A stretch of DNA of 64,000 nt from Nonomuraea polychroma (GCF_004011505.1 NZ_SAUN01000001.1:3286001-3350000), one strand, 5' to 3'. Numbered from the stretch's first letter, positions 33,950 to 43,448 are shown. The notes: a model not told the origin generated them from the letters alone. Numbers and translations: made by a program.

Positions 33950-35385
33950 GACCACTCCTCCTGGGCGTCCTCGTCGTCGGGCGTGTACTCCGCAGCGTTG
34001 TCTTGTGGGGGGCCGCCGTGCGTCCACGGCGTGGCCTCGGCGTCAGGCAGGGTCGGCGAGCCCTGGAAGTCGTCGGTGAGCGAGGTGTAGCAGACGCGCT
34101 CGCCGATCTCGGGCACGGCCCCCGGCGTGGGCGTCTTGCCCCGGCCCATTCCCTTGGTGATCTTCACGGTGATCAGGCCCTCGTCCGCGGAGACCAGCTC
34201 GGCGCCCTGGGCGCGGCGTTGCGGGGTGCCGAGGGACGCGCCGGGCGGCAGCCGTACCGGATCGTCGGTTTTGATCACCACGAGGGGGCGGAGCTTGCGT
34301 GAGCGGCCCTCGCCCTCGATGTTGTCCGGGACGGTTTCGATCACCTCGCCCGCGAACGCCTCCCCGGTGAGCCGGTACTCCGCCATGATCAGCGGGTCGT
34401 CGTAGGCGCGCTGCACGTCGTAGGCGGCCTGGGCGCGTTCCATGCGGGCCAGCTTGGCGGCGGCCGCGACCGCGCCGTCCCTGCGGGCCTGCGGCGGCCC
34501 GCCTTCGGCGATGCTCTGCGCCATGCCGCTGAAGGAGCCGCGGTCCTGCTCCCACCGCTGGGCCACGCTCGCGCCCGGCTCCAGGCCGTTCAGCAGGTCG
34601 ATCGCCTGCCACATGAGCCGCCAGGTGGGCTCCAGCTGGCTGCGCAGCGCCTCGGTGATGCGCTCGGCCGACCCGCTGTCGATGGCGGGCGCGAGCACCT
34701 CCGCGTCGAACCCGGGGTCGGTCGCGGGCCCGGCGGGCGGCCAGATCAGCGGGTCCTCGGCGGCGTCGCTCGGCCCTTCGGTGATCCAGCCGAGCAGCGC
34801 GGCGAGGTTGGCGTCCTCCAGCGAGCTCTGCCCGCTCGCCCAGTGCCGGCCCAGCTCCTCGGTGGCGGCCGGCATGAGCGACGAGCCCGGGTAGGCGGCC
34901 CGCTCCCCGAAATAGGTCAGCCACCGGCCCAGCAGCGGCACCACGTCCGGCACCGGGTAGGGTCCGTCGGCGCGGCGGAAACGGGTGGAGCGCCCGAGGA
35001 GCCGGGTGAAGGCCACGCCGGCCGGGTTCGGCACGACGAGCTGCGGCGCGTCCAGCGCCCGCTCGTAGGGATCGGCGCCGCGCCGCTCCACCGTCTCGGT
35101 GTCGGCGAGGAAACTCTCGATGTACGGCAGCAGCACCCCGGCCAGCTCGGCCGCCCAGGCGAAACGCAGGTCACGGTTGCGCGGCTGGGTCACCACGAGC
35201 AGGCGCGGCCGGTCGCGTTCGGTGCCCAGCATGGCCGCCAGCGGCGCGGCGGCCTCGCCGGACAACTTCAGCGGGATGAACACCATCGGCCGGTCCGACA
35301 GATGGCAGTGGCGGACGGTCGCGATGGGCTGCGCGATGCCCTCGTCCAGGGCGCGCAACCGGGCGAGCGAGGTCAGCAGGCTCAC
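33946..35385 (-). CDS. Unknown protein, third gene of the nuclease-helicase cluster
   Basis: 479 residues from the GTG at 35385 (overlaps upstream stop by 4 nt). I recognise no family. The first 60 residues begin like a wedge of beta-strands (TVRHCHLSDRPMVFIPLKLSGE); residues about 70-300 are helical and Trp/Leu rich; residues about 340-430 look like a small beta-barrel (GEVIETVPDNIEG, RPLVVIKTDDPVRLPPG, ELVSADEGLITVKITKG, IGERVCYTSLT) followed by an acidic disordered tail ending in EDAQEEWS. The barrel is of the kind found as an inserted domain in UPF1-like helicases, so it may act as the helicase's missing nucleic-acid clamp; this is speculation from predicted strand pattern. Confidence 0.75.
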   Translation of the reverse strand: MSLLTSLARLRALDEGIAQPIATVRHCHLSDRPMVFIPLKLSGEAAAPLAAMLGTERDRPRLLVVTQPRNRDLRFAWAAELAGVLLPYIESFLADTETVERRGADPYERALDAPQLVVPNPAGVAFTRLLGRSTRFRRADGPYPVPDVVPLLGRWLTYFGERAAYPGSSLMPAATEELGRHWASGQSSLEDANLAALLGWITEGPSDAAEDPLIWPPAGPATDPGFDAEVLAPAIDSGSAERITEALRSQLEPTWRLMWQAIDLLNGLEPGASVAQRWEQDRGSFSGMAQSIAEGGPPQARRDGAVAAAAKLARMERAQAAYDVQRAYDDPLIMAEYRLTGEAFAGEVIETVPDNIEGEGRSRKLRPLVVIKTDDPVRLPPGASLGTPQRRAQGAELVSADEGLITVKITKGMGRGKTPTPGAVPEIGERVCYTSLTDDFQGSPTLPDAEATPWTHGGPPQDNAAEYTPDDEDAQEEWS

Positions 35386-36512
35386 GTCAGGCACTCTCTG
35401 CGGAGGCGTTCGGCGTTGCGGAGCAGCCGGGCGATCTCCTCCTGCCCCTCGGCCGGGTCGCGGACCCCGTCGGCCAGGCCCAGCGCCTCCGCCACCGACG
35501 CGACCCCGCCCAGCTCGTCGCGCACCTGGCGGCCGAGCAGGTCCGACGCGCCCTCCTGCCGGGCCTCGTCGCGGCAGAAGAAGCACAGGTCGCAGGTGGA
35601 CAGACAGTCGGGCGCGTACCGTGCCGTCGTCCTGTGCAGGGCGTCGGCCAGCTCGGCGACCGGCCTGGTGGGCCGGCCGTCCTCGCCGGGCCGCAGGTCG
35701 AAGGTGAGATCGTCGGGCAGGTCCGCCAGCAGCCGGTCGAGGGTGGTCATCCTGGTGAGCTGGCGCCTCAGCACGGCCAGCTGCCTGCGTACGTCGACGA
35801 GCGTCGCGACCGGGCGGTTGGCGAAGTTCTCCGGGCAGACCAGCACCACCTCGTGGGAGACCTTCAGCGGGTCGTGGCCCAGGTCCTCCAGCAGGGTGCG
35901 CAGCGCCAGCACGTACACGGCCGCCTGACGGGCCGCCGCCGCGACCGCCGCCGGGTCGGCCTGCCCGTCGATCACCGCGAACGACTTGATCTCCACGATG
36001 TGGAAGCGGCCGCCCAACTGGAAAGCCACCACGTCGGGCTCCAGGTAGGCGGTGTGACCGGCGATCTGGAGGGTGAGCAGCGGGTGGTCGTACAGCGTCC
36101 CCGCGTCCTGGGCGTCGCGGGCCGCCCGGTCGATCAGCGCGCGGGTATGGGCGTGGCGCAGGTGGGCGCCGACGTTCTCCACGTCGTGGTAGGCCACCTC
36201 GGCGATCGGCAGACCGAGCAGCTCGCGCAACATGCGCAGCAGCTCCGCGCACCCGTCGGCCTTGACCAGCGACTCGAACACGTTGCCGCGCGTGATCGCG
36301 AACGGCGACTGCCCGAACGGCGCGGGGAACCCCAGGTGCCGGGCCGCGGCGTCCTTGTCGACGCCGGCCCCGTCCATGAGCGCCCGGCGGGTGCAGCCGG
36401 GGTTGGCGGCCAGCGCCGCGATGGCGCGGGCGTCGTGCGGCCGCGGCGGCGTGGTGCCGCGCAGCGCGTCGAGCCGTTGGACGGTGTCGCCTTCGCGCTT
36501 CAAGCCGCTCAC
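35382..36512 (-). CDS. Cas4/RecB-like PD-(D/E)XK nuclease with Cys cluster
   Basis: 376 residues. Nuclease motifs in order: RGNVFE (Arg75-Glu80, motif I helix), Asp160 in YLEPDVVAF, Glu174-x-Lys176 in HIVEIKSF, and the QxxxY motif Gln196/Tyr200 (RQAAVYVLAL), as in the RecB/Cas4/AddB family. A Cys at 40 (NPGCTRR) and four at 303, 307, 310 and 313 (CLSTCDLCFFC) match the arrangement that holds a 4Fe-4S cluster in Cas4 and AddB. No cas1 or repeats are present, so it is not a CRISPR adaptation protein. It overlaps its neighbours by 4 nt on both sides. Expected activity is single-strand DNA exo- or endonuclease. Confidence 0.87.
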   Translation of the reverse strand: MSGLKREGDTVQRLDALRGTTPPRPHDARAIAALAANPGCTRRALMDGAGVDKDAAARHLGFPAPFGQSPFAITRGNVFESLVKADGCAELLRMLRELLGLPIAEVAYHDVENVGAHLRHAHTRALIDRAARDAQDAGTLYDHPLLTLQIAGHTAYLEPDVVAFQLGGRFHIVEIKSFAVIDGQADPAAVAAAARQAAVYVLALRTLLEDLGHDPLKVSHEVVLVCPENFANRPVATLVDVRRQLAVLRRQLTRMTTLDRLLADLPDDLTFDLRPGEDGRPTRPVAELADALHRTTARYAPDCLSTCDLCFFCRDEARQEGASDLLGRQVRDELGGVASVAEALGLADGVRDPAEGQEEIARLLRNAERLRRECLT

Positions 36513-37279
36513 GTGACGTACTCCTTCTTGATCGTGCTCAGCGTAGCGGCGCCGAACAGCCGGGCGGCGTCATCCAGCTGCGCTGCGGCGCGTCGGGCCA
36601 GCTCGGCGCGGTCGCGCGTGTCGCGCTCGGCGTGCACGGCCAGCTCGGCGCGGGCCGCCTCGATCACCCGCTCCGGGTGCGGCGGGCCCAGCGCGCCGGA
36701 GCTCGCGCCGGGGATGTTCCTGGCCATCCGCCCCAATAATCTGGCCGCCCGCTCGTCCTCGGACTTTTGTGACGCCACCGCGATGGCGCAGGTCAGGAAG
36801 TCGACGCGGGGACTGAGGGGCCCGACCACGCGCCGCTCCAGCGGCCAGCTGCTGAGCGCGAGGAGGCCGCGGCCGGGGGAGAGGCGGTCCGTCAGCGCCG
36901 CGCACAGGTAGTACGGCCGCCCGTACGGGGAGGACCGGAACGAACGCTCCTCGTCCCTGCGCAGGCTGGTGAGCTGGGCGCTGCGGATCGTGCCGCCGAG
37001 GAACGCCTCGCTGACGGCCACGATCAGCCTCGGCTGGGCCGTCGCCCCGAGCAACCGCAGCCCCTGGTGCACCTGCTCGCGCACGGTGACCAGCGGGGGC
37101 GGCTCGGGCGCGGCCTTCGGCTGCTCGCCGCTGACCAGCGCGTCCCAGTCCCGCTCGGCGCTGCGCAGCTCGGCACGCAGCACGCGGGCCGCCGCGCCGT
37201 CCCTGTCCCGCATGGCCTTGCGCACCCCGGCCCGCAACGCGTCGATCCGCCGCTCGAGATCGTCCAGCCGGTCACTCAT
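36509..37279 (-). CDS. Unknown protein with N-terminal coiled coil, first gene of the nuclease-helicase cluster
   Basis: 256 residues. Residues 1-50 are a charged coiled coil (LDDLERRIDALRAGVRKAMR and a second helix RVLRAELRSAERDWDALV). Residues about 65-130 look like a winged helix (TVREQVHQGLRLLGATAQPR, then SAQLTSLRRDEERSFRS). The rest is helical. A DNA-binding or adaptor role is likely but I know no family. It opens the four-gene operon; the promoter should lie at about 37280-37340, where the sequence is visibly AT-richer (CAACTGTCCCAGTATTTTCC). Confidence 0.72.
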   Translation of the reverse strand: MSDRLDDLERRIDALRAGVRKAMRDRDGAAARVLRAELRSAERDWDALVSGEQPKAAPEPPPLVTVREQVHQGLRLLGATAQPRLIVAVSEAFLGGTIRSAQLTSLRRDEERSFRSSPYGRPYYLCAALTDRLSPGRGLLALSSWPLERRVVGPLSPRVDFLTCAIAVASQKSEDERAARLLGRMARNIPGASSGALGPPHPERVIEAARAELAVHAERDTRDRAELARRAAAQLDDAARLFGAATLSTIKKEYVT

Positions 37280-37347
37280 GGCGGCGAGCGTATCAACTGT
37301 CCCAGTATTTTCCAGTAATTAGACGACGATCGACGCCATTGTGTGAT

Positions 37348-38049
37348 CTACGATGTAAAGGGGACGGCCTCCTCGCCGGTCGTTGCGAGGACCCACGTCC
37401 GGTCCTCGGTCAGGAACCGATCGAGCCGCAGCCGGACGGCGGCGAGGTCGGCCGCCAGGTCGTCGTCGGTGAGCCGTCTGGAGGAGAACGACTGGGTCCA
37501 GAGCTTGTCGTCGCCGTACGTGTAGCGCATGGTCGCGTGGAAGATCCCGGGGGAGACCTCCTCGACGGCGCCCATCGTGATCGTGACGTCCCCGTCGACC
37601 CGCCCCATGCCGACGTGCCACCGATCGTGGGCTTCGGCGGGCATCCACTGGAGCAGCACTGCCCCGCCCGGCTTGACATGCCGGGCGCAGGTGGCCAGCA
37701 GCGCGTGCCTGACGGCGTCGTCCACGGTGTTGACCAGCTGGGAGGCCATCATCACGGTGTCGAAGCGCCGGTCGAGCCGCAGCTCCTCGACCCGCGCCAG
37801 CACGGTCTCGGCGCCCCGCACCCGGGCCAGCATCTCCGGCGACTCGTCCACGGCGACCACCTGGAAGCCGCGTTCGACGAGCGGATGCGTCACCCGGCCC
37901 ACGCCGCAGCCGAGCTCCAGCACGGAGCCGCCGGGCGGGGTGACCTGGGCGACGATCCCGGGCTCGTCGCCCGCCTTGAGCACGCTGTAGAAGTCGACCG
38001 GGGATCCGTCGGGGGTGATGGGCCCGGGGCCCGATCCGGTGTTCGCCAT
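37348..38049 (-). CDS. Class I SAM-dependent methyltransferase
   Basis: 233 residues. Motif I is VLELGCGVGRVTHPLVERGF, with Asp in VAVDESPEMLARV; the post-motif region has MMASQLVNTVDDAVRHALL and VKPGGAVLLQWMP. Plain Methyltransf_25-like protein of about the usual length. Substrate unknown. It sits between the nuclease-helicase cluster and the amidohydrolase pseudogene, with no evident operon partner. Confidence 0.88.
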   Translation of the reverse strand: MANTGSGPGPITPDGSPVDFYSVLKAGDEPGIVAQVTPPGGSVLELGCGVGRVTHPLVERGFQVVAVDESPEMLARVRGAETVLARVEELRLDRRFDTVMMASQLVNTVDDAVRHALLATCARHVKPGGAVLLQWMPAEAHDRWHVGMGRVDGDVTITMGAVEEVSPGIFHATMRYTYGDDKLWTQSFSSRRLTDDDLAADLAAVRLRLDRFLTEDRTWVLATTGEEAVPFTS

Positions 38050-38079
38050 GATCCGACGCTAACCCGCGCACCGGCCGGT

Positions 38080-38571
38080 TCAGGAGGTGCGGTAGGCGAT
38101 CCGCCCGTTCAGCATGGTCAGCCACGCGTCCACGCCGGAGAGCGCGTCGGGGGCGAGGCTGTGCACGTCGGCGTCCAGCACCACCACGTCGGCCGGCTTG
38201 CCGGGCGCGAGGGAGCCGATGCGGTCCTCCATGCGCACGGCGTGCGCGGCGTCGATGGTGTGCGCCCGCAGCGCCTCCTCCAGTGTGACCGCCTGCTCGG
38301 CGCCGATCGGCCCGCCTTCCGGGTACGGCGGCGCACCGCGTTGGCGATGGTCTCCATGGGCCGCAGCGAGGAGACGAACGAGTCGCTGGACAGCACCGGC
38401 CGCAGCCCCGCGTCGATTTCCTCACGCATCGGCTGCAGCCGGTGCGCCCGCCGGTCGCCGAGAGTGGATGCCGACCTGCCAGCCCGCCTGCGCGGCCCGC
38501 CGCACCAGCGCTCGCGGCGGGAGACCTGCGGGTCGCACACCGTCGTCACCCCGGCCCGCAGCGTTTCCCGT
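38080..38571 (-). pseudogene. Remnant of a YtcJ-like amidohydrolase
   Basis: Pieces of one amidohydrolase_3-type protein are spread over three frames. From 5' to 3' they are LRAGVTTVCDPQVSRRE, RRAAQAGWQVGIH, then TLGDRRAHRLQPMREEIDAG with LSSDSFVSSLRPMETIANAV, then, after another frame change near 38335, YPEGGPIGAEQAVTLEEALR and IGSLAPGKPADVVVLDADVH to the stop at 38080. Intact YtcJ-type enzymes have over 500 residues, so large internal and N-terminal parts are missing. The C-terminal piece has no disruption, so decay may be recent. Confidence 0.8.
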
Positions 38572-38691
38572 CTGCGGCCCTGCCGCCGCGGGTGTGATCG
38601 GGGTGCTTGCCCGCAGGCCAGGCGGGTGGTGGGAGCCCCTGCCGTGCCCACCCCGTGCGTAACCGGTGCGGGAGGAGGGGACGATGCCGGT

Positions 38692-39132
38692 GTGACCCGT
38701 GAGAGTCGTCATGTGATGGGAGCCGCCGCCGGCCTGGCCGCCCTCGTCCCCGTCTACTACCTGACCGAGGCCGGCGCCAAGGCCCTGCGGATGGGCACGG
38801 CCGCGGCCGGTCCCGCACCGGCCGGCCTCGCCTGCCTGGCGGCGGTGGCGGTGCTCGTCGCCGTCCTGACGGTGTGGCCCGCGGCGGCGCTGACCTGCGG
38901 CGTTCCGCTGATCTCCGCCGGCGCCTTGTTCGCCCTGGACACCGAGGCCGCTCTGGGGATGGCGGCCACCCTCCCCTGGTCAGGGGTGCTGTGGCACGGG
39001 CTGCCGGCGGCGGAGCTCGCCGAGCCGCCCGGCACGCTGGCCGGCCTCACGGGCCTCTACACGCTCATCGGCGCCCTGCTGGTGCTCTCGGCGCTGCTGC
39101 CCCGCCGTTTGCGATCTATCCTGAGTGGATGA
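38692..39132 (+). CDS. Small integral membrane protein
   Basis: 146 residues from a GTG at 38692; an ATG at 38716 would give 138 residues. Four hydrophobic helices make up nearly all of it. No family recognised. Its stop overlaps the start of the TetR gene (ATGA), so the two are coupled. The GGAGGAGG at about 38671 is rather far from the GTG and serves an overlapping 3-codon ORF (ATG at 38684) that ends inside the start region. Confidence 0.65.
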   Translation: MTRESRHVMGAAAGLAALVPVYYLTEAGAKALRMGTAAAGPAPAGLACLAAVAVLVAVLTVWPAAALTCGVPLISAGALFALDTEAALGMAATLPWSGVLWHGLPAAELAEPPGTLAGLTGLYTLIGALLVLSALLPRRLRSILSG

Positions 39133-39785
39133 GCGGACGCGATCCGGATCGGCGCAGGGCGCTGCTCGACGCCGCGGACCGGGTCATCTCCAGCGAGGGC
39201 CCGGAGGTGTCGATGGCGGCCATCGCGGCCGCGGCCGGCGTCACCAAGCCCATCCTCTACCGCCACTTCGGCGACAAGAGCGGCCTGTACGAGGCGCTCG
39301 CCGACCGGCACGTCCGGAGAGTGATCGCCCAGCTGCGGCCGCGGTTCGACGAGCCGGGGACGGATGTGCGCGGCCGGGCCAGGGCGACGATCGGCGCCTA
39401 CCTGGACCTGATCGCGGCCAACCTCAACCTCTACCGGTTCCTGTTCCAGCGGGCCAGCGCGGAGGACAGCAGGATCCGCTCCCACATGACCTCGCTGGTC
39501 CGCGGCCTGGGGGAGGAGCTGGGCGGGGTGCTGGCCGCCGAGCGGGCAGGGCTCGATCCGGTGCGGGCGCAGGTGCTCGGTCATGCGTTCGTCGGCATGG
39601 TGCAGACGACCGGCGACTGGTGGCTGGAGCATCCCGAGGTGGACCGGGACCAGGTCGTGGAGGGCCTGGTGGACGTGATCGCCGCGGCGCTCAGTCCCCG
39701 AAGCGGGAGAGCTTCCCGTGCCGCCGGGCGTACCTCAGCGCCCACGCGAACAACCCCAGCGTCGCTGCCAGGTATGCCACGTTGA
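39129..39785 (+). CDS. TetR-family regulator
   Basis: 218 residues. The HTH is RRALLDAADRVISSEGPEVS, then AAIAAAAGVTKPILYRHFGDKSGLYEALA. The regulatory domain has YLDLIAANLNLYRFLFQRA, typical of a large actinobacterial TetR subgroup. The last 30 residues (after VIAAALSP) are Ser/Arg/Thr rich and lie antisense to the end of the ABC permease gene (95-nt overlap), so this tail may be a recent extension. Coupled with the upstream membrane protein. Targets may be the convergent ABC exporter or the membrane protein. Confidence 0.88.
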   Translation: MSGRDPDRRRALLDAADRVISSEGPEVSMAAIAAAAGVTKPILYRHFGDKSGLYEALADRHVRRVIAQLRPRFDEPGTDVRGRARATIGAYLDLIAANLNLYRFLFQRASAEDSRIRSHMTSLVRGLGEELGGVLAAERAGLDPVRAQVLGHAFVGMVQTTGDWWLEHPEVDRDQVVEGLVDVIAAALSPRSGRASRAAGRTSAPTRTTPASLPGMPR

Positions 39786-40508
39786 GCCCGGCCGCCCAGG
39801 CCAGCCGGTCCCATGGCAGCGCGCCGCCCGCCATGACCGCGCGCATGCCCTCGAACACGTGGGAGGCGGGCAGGAACCACGACACGGCCTGCAGCGGCGC
39901 GGGCAGCACGGACACCGGGTAGAAGATCCCGGCCAGCGGCTGCACCACGAACACCAGCGACCAGGCGATGACCTGCGCGTTCTCGCCGAAACGCAGCACC
40001 GCCGCGATGCCGACGAGGCCGAGCGACCAGCCGAGCGCGAGCAGCACGCCCATGAACGGCACCAGCCCCACCCCGATGCTCGTCACCCCGAACCCGTAGA
40101 GCCCGAGGGCGAGCCCGGCCATCACGGTGACGGCGAAGGCCACCTTGCCGAGCGAGAACAGCACGAGCCCGGTCAGGTATTCGGCGCTGGACAGCGGGCT
40201 GACCTGCACGTTGAGCAGGTTGCGTGACCAGATGTCCTCGAGGAAGGCGATCGAGATCTCGTTGCTGGCCTTCTGCAGCACCTGCCACAGCAACACCGCG
40301 CCCAGCAGGAACGACACCACGAACGGCACCTTCTGGGCCTGCAGGAACAACGTGACGAAGCCCCACAACACCAGCTCGACGGTCGGCCAGAACAGGATCT
40401 CGAACATGCGGATCGGGCTGCGCCGCAGCGCCGCGAAGTCGCGCCGCACCACGCCCAGCACCCGCATGCGCCGGGCGGCGAAACCGAGGGGAGGCAGGGT
40501 CAGGGTCG

Positions 40509-40512
<4 letters not shown>
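39691..40512 (-). CDS. ABC-2 type exporter permease
   Basis: 273 residues from the ATG at 40512, which overlaps the ATPase stop (ATGA). Six hydrophobic helices with ABC-2 features: an N-terminal amphipathic start (RRDFAALRRSPIRMFEILFWP) and, before the fifth helix, LAGIFYPVSVLPAPLQAVSWFLPASHVFEGMRA, the diagnostic ABC-2 signature region. It forms an exporter with the ATPase just upstream; substrates of this group include lipids, polysaccharides and drugs. Confidence 0.9.
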
Positions 40513-41228
<716 letters not shown>

Positions 41229-41255
41229 CGGTCAAGCCTGCGTTCCCGGGCCGGG

Positions 41256-42221
41256 TCAAGGCAACGGGTTTTCCGCCCGCCGGCGCAACATCCTGAGCAG
41301 GTCCCATTCGTTCTCGCAGACACGGCGGCCGATCGCGGCCAGTTCGACGGAACGGGCGCCGCCGCGAAGGTGCCGCATGGTCTGCATGACGCAGATGACG
41401 CCCCACTTGAGCACGCCGAAGGTCTCCCACCAGCGCAGCGCGTCCCGGTCCACCGGGTCGCCGCCGGCGCGTTCGTAGGCGTGGATGAGGTCGTCGTAGT
41501 CGCCGAACCCGCCGACCGGCAGCGGCGAGCCGAACCGCCACGCCTTCACGCACAACCACCCGAGGTCCTCCAGCGGGTCGCCGGCGTGGGCCAGCTCCCA
41601 GTCCAGGACCGCCCTGATGCCCTCGGGGCCGATGATCAGGTTGCCGTTGCGGAAGTCGCCGTGCACCACGCTGCGCCGGCCGGGCCGTGGCCGGGTCGCG
41701 GCCAGCCGGCGCAGCGCCAGCTCGAACACCGGGTGCGGCTGGCCCAGCCGGTCGAGCACGTCCTGCCAGCGGCGCAGCGGATCGGTCTCGGGCTCCGCCT
41801 CCGCGTGCAGGCACGACAGCGGCATGCGGTGGATGGCGGCCAGCGCCTGCCCGCACTGGGCGGCGAGCCGGGGCCGGGCCGCGGCGTAGGCGTCGTCGCG
41901 CAGGATCTTGCGCGGGATCGTCTCGCCGGGCACCCGCGTCATGAGGATGTGCGACGCGCCGCTGGAGATGATCCGCGGCACCGGCACCCCGGCCTGGAAC
42001 GCGGTCCGCATCAGCACGGCCTCCTCCGCCAGCGTGGCGCCGGCCTCCAGTGCGGCGCCAGGGGAGTCGAGCCGCAGGACCAGCTCGTGCCGGGTGCCGT
42101 CGGCGGCGGCGACGTCGAGCGCCCACGTCTCGCGGGAGGCCCCGCCGGGCAGCCGGACGCGGTGCGGGATCACCGACCCGGCCCCGAACACCGTGCGGAC
42201 GATCTCCTCGACCCGGCTCAT
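41256..42221 (-). CDS. Phosphotransferase, APH/ACAD10-like kinase
   Basis: 321 residues. Aminoglycoside-phosphotransferase fold: N-lobe LVLRLDSPGA, catalytic loop SVVHGDFRNGNLIIG (HGDxxxxN) and metal-binding VLDWELAHAGDPLEDLGWLC. In this subgroup the protein is fused to, or encoded next to, an acyl-CoA dehydrogenase, as in human ACAD10/ACAD11; those systems phosphorylate 4-hydroxy acids before dehydration. Here it overlaps the acyl-CoA dehydrogenase gene by 4 nt, and a DUF6285 gene, a frequent companion, lies 2 kb away. An antibiotic-resistance role is unlikely. Confidence 0.9.
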   Translation of the reverse strand: MSRVEEIVRTVFGAGSVIPHRVRLPGGASRETWALDVAAADGTRHELVLRLDSPGAALEAGATLAEEAVLMRTAFQAGVPVPRIISSGASHILMTRVPGETIPRKILRDDAYAAARPRLAAQCGQALAAIHRMPLSCLHAEAEPETDPLRRWQDVLDRLGQPHPVFELALRRLAATRPRPGRRSVVHGDFRNGNLIIGPEGIRAVLDWELAHAGDPLEDLGWLCVKAWRFGSPLPVGGFGDYDDLIHAYERAGGDPVDRDALRWWETFGVLKWGVICVMQTMRHLRGGARSVELAAIGRRVCENEWDLLRMLRRRAENPLP

Positions 42222-43408
42222 CGCAGGCCGAACTCCCAGTTGCCGCCCGCCGCGTAGACGCCCAGGATCCGCCGTCCCACCGAGTCGATGTGCACTTCGT
42301 CGGGCCCGTCATAGATCCGCCCGGCGCGCGCGTGCCGATACATCCGCTCGAGTGGCGTGTCCGGTGTCAGGCCCGCGGCCCCGTAGACCTGGATGGCGCG
42401 GTCGATCACGTTGTGCAGCATACGCGCTCCGACGACCTTGATCGCGCCGATCTCCACCCGCGCGTCGGAGCCGGCGTCGATGGCCTCGGCGGCCTGCAGC
42501 GTGAGCAGCCTGGCCGCCTGGATCTCGGTGAAGGAGTCGAACACGTGCCGGCGCATGAGCTGCTTGTCCGCCAGCGGCCCGCCGAACGCGCTGCGCTCGT
42601 GCAGCCTGCGGCACATCAGGTCGAAGGCACGCTGTGCCTGGCCGAGCCAGCGCATGCAGTGGAAGATCCGGCCGGGCCCCAGGCGTTGCTGCGCGATGGC
42701 GAACCCGTGGCCGCGCCGGCCGAGCAGGTTGGCGGCGGGCACGCGGACGTCCTCGTAGCGCACCTCGCAGTGCGCCCCGTCCAGTCCCAGCACCGGCGTC
42801 TCGCGCACGATCGTGTAGCCGGGCGTGTCGGTCGGCACCAGGATCATGGAGAACGCCAGATGTGGCGGCGCGTCCGGCTCGGTGCGGCACATCACGGTCG
42901 TGTACGCCGCCCGCGACGCCCCGGTCGTGAACCACTTGTGCCCGTTGATCACCCATTCGTCGCCGTCGAGCACGGCGGCCGTGCGGATCTGGGTGGGGTC
43001 GGAGCTGGACACCGACGGCTCGGTCATGGCGAAGCTGGGCCAGATGTCGCCGCGCACCAGCGGCTCCAGGTAGCGTGCGCGCTGCTCGGGCGAGGCGTGC
43101 TCGTGCAGCATGAGCGAGTCCTGCAAGGTGAACGTGCCCAGCGCGAGCTGCCCGTACTCGCTGCGTCCCTGCACCTCGTTGACGTAGACGTAGTCGAGGA
43201 ACGGCAGACCGCCGCCGCCCAGCTCGCGCGGGTGGCCGAGCGCCCACAGGCCTTCCTTCTTCGCCTCGTCCCGCAGCTCGTCCAGTGCGGCCGCGGCGGC
43301 CGGACCGCCCCCGTGCAGCACCGGCTCGGCGGGCTCGACCCGCTCGGTCATGAACGCGTGGACGGCATCGCGGATCGGCCGGACGCCGGCGGGCACGGCG
43401 AAACTCAT
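42218..43408 (-). CDS. Acyl-CoA dehydrogenase (ACAD10/11-like)
   Basis: 396 residues, full length. Visible are the FAD/substrate strand SFAMTEPSVSSSDPTQIRTAA, the middle-domain VINGHKWFTTGA, the C-terminal helical bundle with LGPGRIFHCMRWLGQAQRAFDLM, and the end VYGAAGLTPDTPLERMYRHARAGRIYDGPDEVH. Members near APH-like kinases act on phosphorylated hydroxyacyl-CoA in lactone/hydroxy-acid catabolism; this is inferred from the coupling to the kinase. First gene of the pair; FAD enzyme, cytoplasmic. Confidence 0.93.
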   Translation of the reverse strand: MSFAVPAGVRPIRDAVHAFMTERVEPAEPVLHGGGPAAAAALDELRDEAKKEGLWALGHPRELGGGGLPFLDYVYVNEVQGRSEYGQLALGTFTLQDSLMLHEHASPEQRARYLEPLVRGDIWPSFAMTEPSVSSSDPTQIRTAAVLDGDEWVINGHKWFTTGASRAAYTTVMCRTEPDAPPHLAFSMILVPTDTPGYTIVRETPVLGLDGAHCEVRYEDVRVPAANLLGRRGHGFAIAQQRLGPGRIFHCMRWLGQAQRAFDLMCRRLHERSAFGGPLADKQLMRRHVFDSFTEIQAARLLTLQAAEAIDAGSDARVEIGAIKVVGARMLHNVIDRAIQVYGAAGLTPDTPLERMYRHARAGRIYDGPDEVHIDSVGRRILGVYAAGGNWEFGLR

Positions 43409-43448
43409 GAAATGATCTCAGCCGACAATCGTTGCCGAGTCAACGGTC

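Noticed and set aside
41256..42221. Aminoglycoside resistance kinase
   Set aside because: The APH fold is there, but the overlap with an acyl-CoA dehydrogenase gene and the subgroup motifs point to the ACAD10/11-type kinase.
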